Source: Sphingobacterium daejeonense (GTDB taxonomy: Bacteria; Bacteroidota; Bacteroidia; Sphingobacteriales; Sphingobacteriaceae). Taken from it: a stretch of 64,000 nucleotides of DNA. Positions 19,877 through 29,951 of this stretch are shown one piece after another. The notes beneath the pieces are model-generated. The model was not told the DNA's origin. It did not search any database and saw only the letters and a list, made by a program, of their open reading frames with translations. The DNA lies in the NCBI RefSeq assembly GCF_901472535.1, contig NZ_LR590470.1, forward strand, positions 1,550,001 to 1,614,000, in the 5' to 3' direction. A program made the translations under genes and the position numbers. Numbering within the stretch: the first letter of the stretch is position 1; each line of letters opens with the position of its first letter.

Positions 19877-20296
19877 ATGAACAAAATAATAATTGGCTTT
19901 ATTTCCTTATTAACCCTGCTATTCACCGCTTGCGGTCAGGCGGGGTCAAATAAGGATGAAGCGGAACAGCAGCATTCGCAGGCAACTCCGGAAAGCAACG
20001 GACATACTACCCAAATAGGTGAATTGGTTCCATCGGATGAAGTCTGCATGGTCAACGATGCCTATATGGGCAAAAGGCAGTTTGACGTAAAATTTGATGG
20101 TAAAACCTATTACGGATGTTGCGAAATGTGTAAGGAACGTATTCCAAAAGATGCGACCGTGCGGATGGCGATAGACCCCTATTCCCATAAGCAGGTAGAC
20201 AAAGCTAATGCGGTGATTGCTGTGACAGGAAATAACGGTGAAGTTTCTTATTTTGAAAACAAGGAGAATTATGCCAAGTATGTGAAAAAACAGTAG
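19877..20296 (+). CDS. YHS/TRASH-like lipoprotein
   Basis: This 139-residue lipoprotein has the lipobox FTACG (Cys19) and a mature domain with VCMVNDAYMGKRQF and TYYGCCEMCKERI, where Cys57, Cys81, Cys82 and Cys85 resemble the metal-binding pattern of YHS/TRASH domains. This suggests periplasmic copper binding. The ATG at 19877 is preferred; an in-frame TTG two codons earlier would also read. It lies 26 bases after the DUF305 gene and 32 before the haem-binding protein. The frame is intact. Confidence 0.75.
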   Translation: MNKIIIGFISLLTLLFTACGQAGSNKDEAEQQHSQATPESNGHTTQIGELVPSDEVCMVNDAYMGKRQFDVKFDGKTYYGCCEMCKERIPKDATVRMAIDPYSHKQVDKANAVIAVTGNNGEVSYFENKENYAKYVKKQ

Positions 20297-20328
20297 ACAC
20301 AAAAAGATGAAGCCACAATAAAATAATT

Positions 20329-20784
20329 ATGACCATAAAGAAGAAAATCATATTGGGGCTGGCTGTCGTCCTGATTGCCATACAGTTCTTTCAGCCCTTA
20401 CGGAACCAGGCGGTTGAAGTGCCAGCCACCCATATCGAAAGGGTGTACACCGTACCCCAAAATGTAAAGGCTATCCTTGTTCAGTCCTGTTATGACTGCC
20501 ATAGCAACAATACCCATTATCCGTGGTACAGCCGTATCCAGCCCGGCGCATGGTACATGGCAGAGCATATAAAAAAGGGGAAAGAGGAACTCAACTTTAG
20601 CGAATTTGGCGACTATTCTGTCCGCAGGCAGCGAAACAAGTTCAGGGCTATGGCCGGGCAGGTTAAGGACGGGGAAATGCCATTGTCGTCATATACGCTA
20701 ATTCATCGTAATGCAGTATTGTCACCGGAGGATAAGCAGGTTTTGATAGCGTGGTTTGGCACAATGGAAGACAGCATTAAATAA
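20329..20784 (+). CDS. Haem-binding domain protein (single c-type haem)
   Basis: This 151-residue protein has an N-terminal hydrophobic anchor or signal (residues 7-21) and the c-type haem motif CYDCH (54-58), followed by SNNTHYPWYSRIQPGAWYMAEHI. That pattern defines the haem-binding domain family seen in Bacteroidota copper and respiratory loci. An electron-transfer role in the periplasm is likely. The stop lies 13 bases before the multicopper oxidase start, so the two are probably coexpressed and may be redox partners. Confidence 0.82.
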   Translation: MTIKKKIILGLAVVLIAIQFFQPLRNQAVEVPATHIERVYTVPQNVKAILVQSCYDCHSNNTHYPWYSRIQPGAWYMAEHIKKGKEELNFSEFGDYSVRRQRNKFRAMAGQVKDGEMPLSSYTLIHRNAVLSPEDKQVLIAWFGTMEDSIK

Positions 20785-20797
20785 AATTTTTCAACGA

Positions 20798-23071
20798 ATG
20801 AACAGATATAAAAAAATACCCATAAGAATATTGCAAACAGTGCTGATGCTGCTTTGCACGCAAACGCTGTTTGCACAGAGAGTAGTGCATTACGAGCTGT
20901 ATGTAAAAGATACACTTGTCAACTATGCAGGTAAGCAAAAAAGGGCGATTGCCGTAAACGGGCAAATCCCCATGCCCACCCTTACCTTTACCGAGGGCGA
21001 CACTGCCGAAATAGTGGTGCACAACCAATTGAAAGAAAGCACATCACTGCACTGGCATGGTGTGTTCCTGCCCAATAAAGAAGACGGTGTGCCCTGGCTT
21101 ACGCAAAAGCCCATCGCACCGGGTACAACCTACACCTACCGTTTTCCGATTATCCAGCATGGCACGCACTGGTATCATTCGCACTCAGGCTTGCAGGAGC
21201 AGATAGGCATGTACGGTAGTTTTATCATGAAAAAAAGAGGCGACGATAAAACCTTTAGAAAAGGAATTGACGATTTGCCGACCGTCCCGATTATATTAAG
21301 TGAGTGGACAAATCTTAACCCGGATAACATCAACCGTATGCTACACAATGCAAATGATTGGGCGGCCATTAAGAAAGGTGCTACGCAATCGTACGTTGAA
21401 GCTATTAAGGAGGGAAAATTAGGCGTAAAGGTAAAAAATGAGTGGAAACGGATGCTGGCGATGGATGTCAGTGATGTTTACTATGATAAAATCCTAATAA
21501 ATGGTAGCCATAGCACCGATTTGAAAACAATTGGTGGTAAAAAGCTAAAAGCAGGTGACAAAGTCAGATTACGCGTTTCCAATGGCGGGGCGTCTTCGTA
21601 TTTCTGGCTAAGATATGCTGGAGGGAAAATTACAGTAGTAGCGAATGATGGAAATGATGTTGAGCCTGTAGAAGTGGATAGATTAATCATTGCAGTTTCT
21701 GAAACTTACGATATTGTAGTGACTATCCCTCAAGATGGGTTAGCATATGAGTTTTTAGCAACAACCGAGGACAGAACACAATCAGCAAGCTACTTTATAG
21801 GTGATGGGGTCAAACAGCTTATTTCCCCGCTCCCACGATTGAAGTATTTCGAGGGGATGAAGATGATGAACGATATGATGAAAATGAATGGCGATTTGGA
21901 CGATATGGGCATGAAGATGAGCCTGAACCAAATGGACATGAATGTAGTGATGTATCCCGAAATTACCGGAGATGCAGCAAAGAAATCAGACCACAGCAAG
22001 CATGAAGGTATGAACATGGATGACGACCCTAACCGTTACAACGCTAATGCCTTGGGAGACATCAAAACATTAAATTATGCTATGTTGCAATCGCCTTACA
22101 ACACCTCCCTTCCAAAAGATGCGCCTGTAAAAGAGTTGAAGTTCACACTTACTGGCAACATGAACCGCTATGTATGGAGCATGGATAATAAAATACTTTC
22201 GGAAACGGACAAAATACCTGTAAAAAAAGGAGAAATCCTACGGATTACCATTTATAATAATTCGATGATGCGGCATCCTATGCATCTTCACGGATTTGAT
22301 TTTAGGGTGATAAACGGAAAAGGCGAAAAATCGCCGCTTAAAAATGTGTTGGATATCATGCCTATGGAAACGGATACCATTGAGTTTTTAGCAAATGAGG
22401 AAGGTGATTGGTTCTTTCATTGCCATATATTATATCACATGATGGCGGGAATGAACAGGGTGTTTGAAGTTGGAGACTACAATAACCCCTATTTACCTGA
22501 CAAGGCAAAAGCCTATAAAGAATTGCAAAGAGAAAGTAATATGCCCCATTTTATGGCACAAAACGATTTTGCAACCAATGGTAATGATGGAGAAGCTATG
22601 CTAATGAATGCACGCTATCAATTAGGAACAGAATGGCGCTTAGGCTATAATAGTATGCACGGGTATGAAGTAGAAACTCACTTAGGTAGATACATTGGAA
22701 AGATGCAATGGTTCATGCCCTTTGTAGGTTTTGATTTTCGTTACCGGAAAATGGGAGAAGATGAGCACGAAAAGAACATATTTGGACAAACCAACAAGAA
22801 AGACACCCGCAAGGCGTTCAGTTTAGGGTTTATGTATACGTTACCTATGCTGGTCAATTTCCAGGCAGAAGTATATCACGATGGAATTGTAAGATTGCAG
22901 TTAATGCGCGAAGATATTCCAATTTCAAAAAGATTAAGAGGTGGCTTCATGGTAAATACCGACTTAGAATATATGGGGGAGCTTAGGTATATCATCAATA
23001 AAAATATAGGTATACGTACCCACTATGATAGTGATATGGGATTTGGTGTAGGGCTTGCATTGACATATTAA
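20798..23071 (+). CDS. Multicopper oxidase with C-terminal outer-membrane-like extension
   Basis: This 757-residue secreted enzyme has a signal peptide ending LFAQR. Copper-site motifs are complete: SLHWHG (85-88) and THWYHSH (123-129), then RHPMHLHGFDF and WFFHCHILYHMMAGM near residue 550. A Met-rich stretch in the middle (MMNDMMKMNG and MGMKMSLNQMDM) is typical of CopA/PcoA-type cuprous oxidases. After the oxidase fold comes an extra region of about 150 residues (QLGTEWRLGYN, ETHLGRYIG, YRKMG, FGVGLALTY) with alternating beta strands and an aromatic C-terminus, like CopB-type outer-membrane proteins. It probably oxidises Cu(I) and may be anchored at the outer membrane by this tail. It is the last gene of the copper operon. 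An upstream in-frame TTG (20756) would overlap the previous gene and spoil the signal peptide. Confidence 0.9.
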   Translation: MNRYKKIPIRILQTVLMLLCTQTLFAQRVVHYELYVKDTLVNYAGKQKRAIAVNGQIPMPTLTFTEGDTAEIVVHNQLKESTSLHWHGVFLPNKEDGVPWLTQKPIAPGTTYTYRFPIIQHGTHWYHSHSGLQEQIGMYGSFIMKKRGDDKTFRKGIDDLPTVPIILSEWTNLNPDNINRMLHNANDWAAIKKGATQSYVEAIKEGKLGVKVKNEWKRMLAMDVSDVYYDKILINGSHSTDLKTIGGKKLKAGDKVRLRVSNGGASSYFWLRYAGGKITVVANDGNDVEPVEVDRLIIAVSETYDIVVTIPQDGLAYEFLATTEDRTQSASYFIGDGVKQLISPLPRLKYFEGMKMMNDMMKMNGDLDDMGMKMSLNQMDMNVVMYPEITGDAAKKSDHSKHEGMNMDDDPNRYNANALGDIKTLNYAMLQSPYNTSLPKDAPVKELKFTLTGNMNRYVWSMDNKILSETDKIPVKKGEILRITIYNNSMMRHPMHLHGFDFRVINGKGEKSPLKNVLDIMPMETDTIEFLANEEGDWFFHCHILYHMMAGMNRVFEVGDYNNPYLPDKAKAYKELQRESNMPHFMAQNDFATNGNDGEAMLMNARYQLGTEWRLGYNSMHGYEVETHLGRYIGKMQWFMPFVGFDFRYRKMGEDEHEKNIFGQTNKKDTRKAFSLGFMYTLPMLVNFQAEVYHDGIVRLQLMREDIPISKRLRGGFMVNTDLEYMGELRYIINKNIGIRTHYDSDMGFGVGLALTY

Positions 23072-23297
23072 AATAAAATACCGGATGGTTGTAAACTGCA
23101 AACCGTAAAATTACGGCAAAATACAGTGGGTGATGCGGGGTATAATTCGTTTGGATTAACCTGCATCATACTACAACCCATCAGACAATACAACAGTTCC
23201 ACCACCAGCATCATACTGGTTGTTCTTTCATGTAGTTGCATGGGCTAATACGAGCAGTATTAGCATTTCTATATTAATCAGTATCATATTTATCAAA

Positions 23298-24140
23298 ATG
23301 AAACGAATGGATAAATTTTACAATGAAACATATCTTAAATTGGAAACAGAAATCCAAGAACTGGAGATTGAAAACGATAACCCGGTACAACGGACAGAAG
23401 CCATTATATACCGGATTGTGGAATGTCTGTCCGAAATTAAAGATTATGTTTTGAAACGAGGATTTACAAATGTTGATGAAGAAATCCGATTTTTTAAATA
23501 TCAAAAGCCAGTCATTGTTTCAAAATTGATTTATTATAATGCCATTTACAAAATCGAGACGAGGAAGCCCTACGGGGCTAAGCGCATTAGAAAATATCTT
23601 AAAAAAGAATTGAAGAAGCTAAAAAGGTTTTTCGACAATAACATTGATTTTTATAAATATTACCGAAGCAACAACTCGTTTCTTGACGAGAAAATGTTTG
23701 TTCGGGGCAAGCACGATATAAAACTGTGGCTGGATACCTATTATTTTCAGTCCGACCAATCTTTTTCTACTTCCCACGATTATAAGGTAGCCAAGATAAT
23801 GGCGAATGATTTGATACAGGTGTATCTCGAAGACCAGCTTTACTGCACCTACAAGCGTTTGTTTATAAAACGAACTGCTATTTCGGGGCTGAACTGGACA
23901 GGTAGTAAAGCTGCTTTGACAGAACTCATTTACTCCCTATACTACCAAAGCGTTCTCGATAATGGCAATACGGATATTAGGTTGATAGCGGAATATTTTG
24001 AAAATGCCTTTAATATTGATTTGGGAAACTTTTACCATACCTATCTCGAAATACGCAACCGGAAACGAAACCGTACCAAATTCCTTGATGCACTGCGGGA
24101 TAACCTTATTAAGAAAATGGATGAGCAGGAGGAAAAATAA
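23298..24140 (+). CDS. RteC family regulator (second copy)
   Basis: This 280-residue protein matches RteC, known from CTnDOT for activating the excision operon. Family segments are AIIYRIVECLSEIKDYVLKRGF, EIRFFKYQKPVIVSKLIYYN, FYKYYRSNNSFLDEKMFVRG, ALTELIYSLYYQ and LGNFYHTYLEIRNRKRNRTKFL. It is clearly homologous to the RteC at 39156-40001 but well diverged. It sits inside the cargo on the plus strand, away from any excision gene, so it may come from another nested element. Starts at 23298 or 23307 (both ATG) are possible. The 226 bases before it hold no gene. Confidence 0.85.
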   Translation: MKRMDKFYNETYLKLETEIQELEIENDNPVQRTEAIIYRIVECLSEIKDYVLKRGFTNVDEEIRFFKYQKPVIVSKLIYYNAIYKIETRKPYGAKRIRKYLKKELKKLKRFFDNNIDFYKYYRSNNSFLDEKMFVRGKHDIKLWLDTYYFQSDQSFSTSHDYKVAKIMANDLIQVYLEDQLYCTYKRLFIKRTAISGLNWTGSKAALTELIYSLYYQSVLDNGNTDIRLIAEYFENAFNIDLGNFYHTYLEIRNRKRNRTKFLDALRDNLIKKMDEQEEK

Positions 24141-24158
24141 TGACAGCGATAGAAAGAG

Positions 24159-24190
24159 AAACGGCGGACTTGCAGATCCGCCGTTTCTTT
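24159..24190 (+). terminator. Rho-independent terminator after RteC
   Basis: AAACGGCGGA (24159-24168) and TCCGCCGTTT (24177-24186) form a 10-bp perfect stem with an 8-base loop, followed by CTTTT. It ends the RteC transcript 18 bases after the stop. Confidence 0.75.
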
Positions 24191-24258
24191 TAAAATTCTT
24201 CGCTTCTTGGTTACGAGGGAAGCCTGAATCTATCGTTATGCTTTAAAAGATACTTTAG

Positions 24259-24675
24259 TTATTTCTTATCTTTTGCTTTCTGAAAATGTTCCCGCTCCAT
24301 TCTCAATAATTCTTCAAACAGCTTGGTTGCCTGCTCAATTGAAAACTGATGATTATTTTCAATTCTTACTGTACCAACCATAGCACCATTTGTCGGTTCA
24401 ACCTTTTCGTAAAAATTATTAGTATGGTAAAGAACCTGCCCCACATCAAATTTCTTCAAACCCTCTACGCTTACGCCAAGCGCAATAGCTACTTTTTCCA
24501 ATCGTTCGTCATCCACGTTCTCGGTTTGTTCCAATTTAGATACAGCTTGCTTGGTCACACCCATACGCTCTGCCAAATCCTTTTGCGTAATACCTACCAA
24601 TCGCCTTGCACTGCCAATTTTTATACCCATGTGGTTTTTCCCCTCCAAATACACGGTTTCTTTTTCTTTTTCCAT
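24259..24675 (-). CDS. XRE family regulator
   Basis: This 138-residue protein has an HTH_3 domain at about residues 18-75 (IGSARRLVGITQKDLAERMGVTKQAVSKLE, then LEKVAIALGVSVEGLKKF) and a C-terminal part ending in a charged helix (FEELLRMEREHFQKAKDKK). It has the same layout as the gene just upstream, including the FDVxxxxY join after the HTH, so the two are paralogues. It starts 7 bases after that gene's stop, forming a two-gene operon. Target genes are unknown. Confidence 0.82.
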   Translation of the reverse strand: MEKEKETVYLEGKNHMGIKIGSARRLVGITQKDLAERMGVTKQAVSKLEQTENVDDERLEKVAIALGVSVEGLKKFDVGQVLYHTNNFYEKVEPTNGAMVGTVRIENNHQFSIEQATKLFEELLRMEREHFQKAKDKK

Positions 24676-24682
24676 TGTTATT

Positions 24683-25093
24683 TTACGAATGATTTTTTTG
24701 GTTTATAAATAATTCCAGTTTCTCCCGCTCACTTTGCAACAACCGTTCGTATAACTCGACTACTTTATCTAACGGATTAATATTCTGCGTACTATTCTCA
24801 CCATGTTGAACAGTACTATCTTTATAACTGTTGATATTATAAATAGCTCGTTCCACATCAAATTTCTTAATGAGGTCAGGGGTTACGCCTAATGCAAAAG
24901 CAAATCGTTCCAACATTTCCGGCTCTAAAACAGCTTCCCGTTCTATGGCAGAAATTTGTGGCTGGCTCATACCCAATTCATTAGCAAGCACTTCTTGCTT
25001 AATGCCCAAGTAAATACGGATACGCTGCGCATTTCTGCCCTGATGGTTTTCTTCCAGCGTTTCCAAAACGTGTACTTTGTCTTCCTCTTGCAT
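24683..25093 (-). CDS. XRE family regulator
   Basis: This 136-residue protein has an HTH_3 domain at about residues 20-80 (RIRIYLGIKQEVLANELGMSQPQISAIE, then LERFAFALGVTPDLIKKF) and a charged C-terminal helix (LYERLLQSEREKLELF). It is the first gene of a two-regulator operon. Upstream lies a pair of GACAACCAAAA repeats 21 bases apart, a likely autoregulatory operator. The two proteins may act as a heterodimer or on different sites; this is inference. Confidence 0.82.
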   Translation of the reverse strand: MQEEDKVHVLETLEENHQGRNAQRIRIYLGIKQEVLANELGMSQPQISAIEREAVLEPEMLERFAFALGVTPDLIKKFDVERAIYNINSYKDSTVQHGENSTQNINPLDKVVELYERLLQSEREKLELFINQKNHS

Positions 25094-25120
25094 ATTTCAT
25101 TGTCATTTGATAGCGTAAAT

Positions 25121-25161
25121 ATAATAAAAGACAACCAAAAAAGCATAATAGACAACCAAAA
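25121..25161 (-). promoter_or_regulatory. Paired direct-repeat operator of the XRE operon
   Basis: GACAACCAAAA occurs at 25130-25140 and 25151-25161, exactly 21 bases (two helical turns) apart, each preceded by ATAATA. The pair lies 28-68 bases upstream of the XRE start. On the minus strand a TTGGTTGTC copy overlaps the likely -33 region before a TATATTTA box. The rest of 25094-25401 shows no gene. Confidence 0.5.
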
Positions 25162-25401
25162 TTACTTCAAAAAAATCTCCATTTCAACGTTATTTGGAAC
25201 AAATAACTAATAGTGAGAAGATTGACAAACAATTATAAACAATATTACTTCCTTTCCCCAACGGGAGGGATAAAAAGCGATGTTTTGTTCTTCTCAAAGA
25301 AATTCAGCCTCCGCTGCATCATCAAAAGCCCGGATTAGCACGTCCTGCAACCATACTCGGAGCAATTAATCATTTCCCAATAACCATAATTTATAAACCC
25401 A

Positions 25402-26730
25402 ATGGCGAATAAACTTATTCGTAATAGGATAACGATTTTTATAGCCTGCCATAACCCGGAACTGGTAACGGGCGGCAGGCACTTCCTAATTCTAATTTGT
25501 TTCATGTTGTTTGGTGTCGGCATAGCCCGTCCGCAGTCCCGAGAAGTCGGGACTGCAAACAACCAAAACATCACCGCTTTAAACATCGGCGACCAAATCC
25601 CTGATGCTCTTTGGAACACACCTTTGCAGGTGGTGAACCACCCGCAGGACAAAAAAAACATCACCCTTGCCGATTACAAAGGCAAGCTGATAATATTGGA
25701 TTTTTGGAGTACGTGGTGCGGTACTTGTGTAGCTGCATTGCCAAGACTTCACGAACTGGAAAAGGAGTTTAAAGACGATGTTATCATTTTACCGATGACA
25801 GACCAGAAAGCCAACGAAATAAAAGCATTCTTAAAGAAGAATCGAGTACTTTCCCGATTAAACTTGTTTTCAGTTACCGATGACAATACATATAAATTCC
25901 ATTTCCCTTACACCATGTTGCCGCATGAGGTATGGATTAGCAAATCCGGCGAAGTACAAGCTATTACACACTCATCTGATGTAACAAAGGAAAATATTAC
26001 TTCGGCATTGAAAGGCAATGCAAATAGCATTGCACAGAAAAAGGACAACCTTACCTATGATGACACACGTCCATTACTGCTTAATAATAATGGTGCTGAC
26101 GGGGATTTTTTTGTTAGCAGAAGTATTATTACGTTAGCCATAGAAGGCATTCCTCGTTCAAATGCTCTACCAAAAGTGAACGAAAAAGAGAGCACCTTTC
26201 GGGTACTATCTACCAATGCTGACATCCGCCGTATGTACGAACTTGCATTTAGAGAATTGCTAACAATGCCACCTAACCGGACAAAGCTGGAGTTGAAGGA
26301 ACCATTTTCTGTTTCGGAGAAAAGGTTTTTACAGGATAAGTATTGCTACGAATGGATTGCCCCATTGTCAGTATTGAAGCACTTTCCCCAAAAAGTACAG
26401 GCTGACCTCAATTATCACTTTGGCATAAATGGGCGTATGGAAAAACGTAATACAAAATGCTATACCATTAAGATTATAGGGAAAACGACAATAATCCCCA
26501 ATAAACCCGAAGACGGCTTACAATACCTTTCGGCTTGGGTAAACAAGACCAATAAAGATATACAGCATATTCCTGTTGTAAATGATTTTACTGACCAAAA
26601 AATAGCCATCCCAAAAATAGCACATGCTATTGAGGATGTGGAAGCTGTTAACAGGCAACTTAAACCATTCGGTATTGCCATCGTGGAAGATGAAAGAGTG
26701 CTGGATTTTTTTGTCATTTCTGAACTATAA
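25402..26730 (+). CDS. TlpA-like thioredoxin-fold protein
   Basis: This 442-residue exported protein has a hydrophobic signal segment at about residues 28-41 and a thioredoxin domain: GKLIILDFWSTWCGTCVAALPRL has the active pair Cys106-x2-Cys109, and a cis-Pro region follows at YTMLPHEVW. The long C-terminal part (about residues 200-442) alternates strands and helices and is typical of TlpA proteins paired with SusC/SusD genes; its role is unknown. A signal peptide starting 25 residues in is unusual, and codons 44-51 are a perfect palindrome, so the true N-terminus could differ. It overlaps nothing and is followed 13 bases later by the SusC gene. Confidence 0.8.
   Translation: MANKLIRNRITIFIACHNPELVTGGRHFLILICFMLFGVGIARPQSREVGTANNQNITALNIGDQIPDALWNTPLQVVNHPQDKKNITLADYKGKLIILDFWSTWCGTCVAALPRLHELEKEFKDDVIILPMTDQKANEIKAFLKKNRVLSRLNLFSVTDDNTYKFHFPYTMLPHEVWISKSGEVQAITHSSDVTKENITSALKGNANSIAQKKDNLTYDDTRPLLLNNNGADGDFFVSRSIITLAIEGIPRSNALPKVNEKESTFRVLSTNADIRRMYELAFRELLTMPPNRTKLELKEPFSVSEKRFLQDKYCYEWIAPLSVLKHFPQKVQADLNYHFGINGRMEKRNTKCYTIKIIGKTTIIPNKPEDGLQYLSAWVNKTNKDIQHIPVVNDFTDQKIAIPKIAHAIEDVEAVNRQLKPFGIAIVEDERVLDFFVISEL
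25533..25556. repeat. Perfect 10-bp inverted repeat inside the TlpA-like gene
   Basis: GCAGTCCCGA (25533-25542), GAAG, TCGGGACTGC (25547-25556) form a perfect hairpin in the codons right after the signal segment. It may be an inserted palindromic repeat unit or simply a stable mRNA hairpin. Confidence 0.55.
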
Positions 26731-26743
26731 ACCAAACTACTCA

Positions 26744-29700
26744 ATGAAACGAACAATTACTTTTTTACTCATACTTTTTTCAGTTACCAATACCATTGCC
26801 CAAAACATATCCAACATTCGGGGTAAGGTAGTCAATAATGAAAATGGTCAGCCCGTAGCAGGTGCTACGGTCAAATTGTTGAACCGCAGTCAGAATAACA
26901 CCGTACAAACTGATGAAGACGGAAATTTTGAATTTACAAATAAAGCATTCCCTTTAGCAGTTAGTGTTAGTTACATTGGATTAGCAGATACGACATTTGT
27001 CCTTTCTGCTGCTCCACAAAACCCATTGACGGTGCACCTAAATCCGGCAAGCAATACTTTAAGCGAAGTAGTGGTATCCACGGGTATTCAAAAAATACCC
27101 AAAGAAAGAGCCACAGGGTCATTTGACCATATCGACAACGAATTGTTTAATCGTCAAATCTCTACCGATGTATTGAGCAGGTTGGACGGTATTGCCAGTT
27201 CAGCAATGTTTGATAACAGACCCGGTGTAGGCAGTAACAATTTGAGCATACGAGGTCTAAGCACTATTTTTTCCAATACGAAACCATTAATCATACTGAA
27301 TAATTTTCCCTACGAGGGCAATATAAATGATATTAACCCGAACGATGTGGAAGATATTACCATTCTAAAGGATGCAACCGCAGCCTCTATATGGGGCGTA
27401 AGAGCCGGAAACGGTGTAATCGTTATAACGACCAAGAAAGCCAAACGGAACCAGCCGCCTGCCATATCGTTTAACAGCAATATGACTCTTATTCAAAAGC
27501 CGGATATGATGCAACTGCCTTATATGTCTTCTGCGGATTATATAGGTGTCGAAAAAATGCTTTTTGACAATAACTTTTACGATGCCAATGAGCAGTTAGG
27601 CTACGTGCCATTATCCCCCGCAGTGGAATTAATGTATAAAAATAAACACGGGTTACTAACCGATGCCGCATTGCAACAAGGGCTGAACGAATTAGCGCAA
27701 TACGATATACGTCGGGAATTGAATAAATACGTTTACAGGAAAGGGCTAAACCAGCAATATTCCCTAAACGTGAGTGGGCAGAGCGAAAATGTAAGCTATT
27801 ATCTTTCTGGTGGCTATGATGACAATACCAGCACCACCGATGGAGGTTATAAACGGTATAATCTACGTTCTGACAATACGTTTCGACTTTCCAAAAAATT
27901 GAGTTTGGATGCCGCCTTGTTTTTTACCCATACCTTCACAAACGCAGGAAGACCTACCAATTTTTCTTCGTTACCTTATGCCCGTATTGCGGACGAAAAT
28001 GGAAACGCTTTACCAATAGACCGATATTATCGGTCAAACTATATTCAGGAAACAAAACAAAATGGATTATTAGATTGGACGTATCGTCCATTGGACGAAA
28101 TAAACCTCATCAACAATAAGCAGAAAACAAACAGCCTGATATTGAATACAGGGCTGAATTATGACATTGGCAAAGGGCTGATTGTAGAAATCAAATACCA
28201 ATATGAAAACGCACAGGGAGCAGGAAAAGATATACGGAGCATGGCATCCTATTATACCCGTGATAGGATAAATACCTATACACAGGTTGGTACGGATGGA
28301 GCGTTATTCCGCCCAATACCTTTGGGCGATATCTTAAATGAATCAACAAACAGCTTCACGTCGCAATCTCTCCGTTTACAACTGAATTACTCCAAAACTT
28401 GGGATAAACACCAGCTAACAGGTCTTGCTGGAGCAGAGGCTCGTCAGGCAAACACCACTCTAACACAGTCTACACAATATGGTTATAATCCCCATATTTT
28501 GACGACTATCGCAGTTAATTACGATACTGATTATACTTTGTACAGTCCCACAGGTGGAATTGCAAAAATTCCAAATCCATATTTTACATCCGAAACTAAC
28601 GATAGGTTTATATCCTTTTTTACCAATTGGGCTTATACGTTTGATAACCGCTATAATCTTAACATTAGTGCAAGACAAGATGGCTCAAATCTGTTTGGAG
28701 TAAGGAGCAATCAACGGTTTACCCCACTTTGGTCGGTTTGGTGGTAGCTGGCATCTGACGAATGAACGGTTTATCAATATTACATGGCTTGACCTGTTGA
28801 AGCTAAGGACGACTTTCGGTTATAGCGGTAACCTCAATCGCAATGTTTCGGCTCTGCCCACAATGCGTTATTACATGGTGGAAATTTAATAAATACGCCT
28901 TATGGTGTATTAGTTAATCCACCGAACGAAAATCTTCGTTGGGAAAAGAACGGGCAGTTCAATGTAGGGTTTGACTTTGCTGTTTTAAAACAACGTTTAA
29001 GCGGTACATTTGAATACTATCACAAGAAAAATACCGACCTTTATTGGTTATATGCCTATCGACCAAAACCACAGGTGCAATAGGTTCCTTAAGTAGCCGA
29101 GGGTTCACTTATCTTGGAAATTCGGCTTCCATGACCGGAAACGGAATAGATATACAATTGCATAGTGTCAATATCCGTAAAGCATTTGAATGGCGGACAG
29201 ACTTGCTGTACAGTACCGTAAAAACTAAAATAACGGAATATCTTGCCGAGACAAGAGACCTCAATAATTATCTTAATAGCGGATTGGTTATTTCGCCCAT
29301 CATTGGAAAACCCGCCTATTCTATTTTTGCATTTCGATGGGCTGGTCTTGACCCCGAAACAGGCGACCCTATGGGCTACCTTCATGGCGAAGTAAGCAAA
29401 GATTATGCAGCCATCCGCAACGAAACCACACCAGAAGAACTGATTTATTATGGCTCCGCCACTCCTACACATTTCGGTGCTTTAAGAAATACGTTCTCAT
29501 GGAAAGGGTTAAGTCTTTCATTCAATATCAGCTATAAATTAGGGTTCTATTTCAGGAGAAACAGCGTGTACTATAACGCAATATTCAATGGCACAGGTTC
29601 GCATTCGGATTTTAGTCTAAGATGGCAAAAGCCGGGTGATGAAGTCACCACACAGATTCCGTCAATGGTCTATCCGAATAATAACAATCGGGATGGCTAT

Positions 29701-29939
29701 TTTTATCACGTGCCGAAGTGCTGATTTCAAAGGGAGACAATATACGCTTACAGGACATCAACCTTAGTTACCAAATTAAATCATTGGAAAACAAATGGAA
29801 ACTGAAAAGATTGGAGGTATTGATGTACGCTACCAATTTAGGGACGATATGGAAAGCGGATAAACATAACGTCGACCCGGAATTTGGAGATTTATCACCA
29901 CTAAGAACTTTTTCATTTGGTTTAAGAGCAGGCTTTTAA
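26744..29939 (+). CDS. SusC/RagA family TonB-dependent receptor (frameshifted)
   Basis: When repaired this is an outer-membrane receptor of about 1060 residues. It has a signal peptide (ending NTIAQN), a carboxypeptidase-regulatory-like domain (IRGKVVNNENGQPVAGATVKL), and a plug with SNNLSIRGLSTIF and ILKDATAASIWGVRAGNGVIV, the SusC family signature. A large barrel ends RTFSFGLRAGF. Frameshifts near 28735, 28890, 29050 and 29715 break it; the pieces otherwise read in order. SusC proteins import oligomers or large ligands together with a SusD lipoprotein, and the SusD gene follows 12 bases later. The TlpA-like gene precedes it. The substrate is unknown. Confidence 0.85.
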
Positions 29940-29951
29940 AATTTAGAAACT

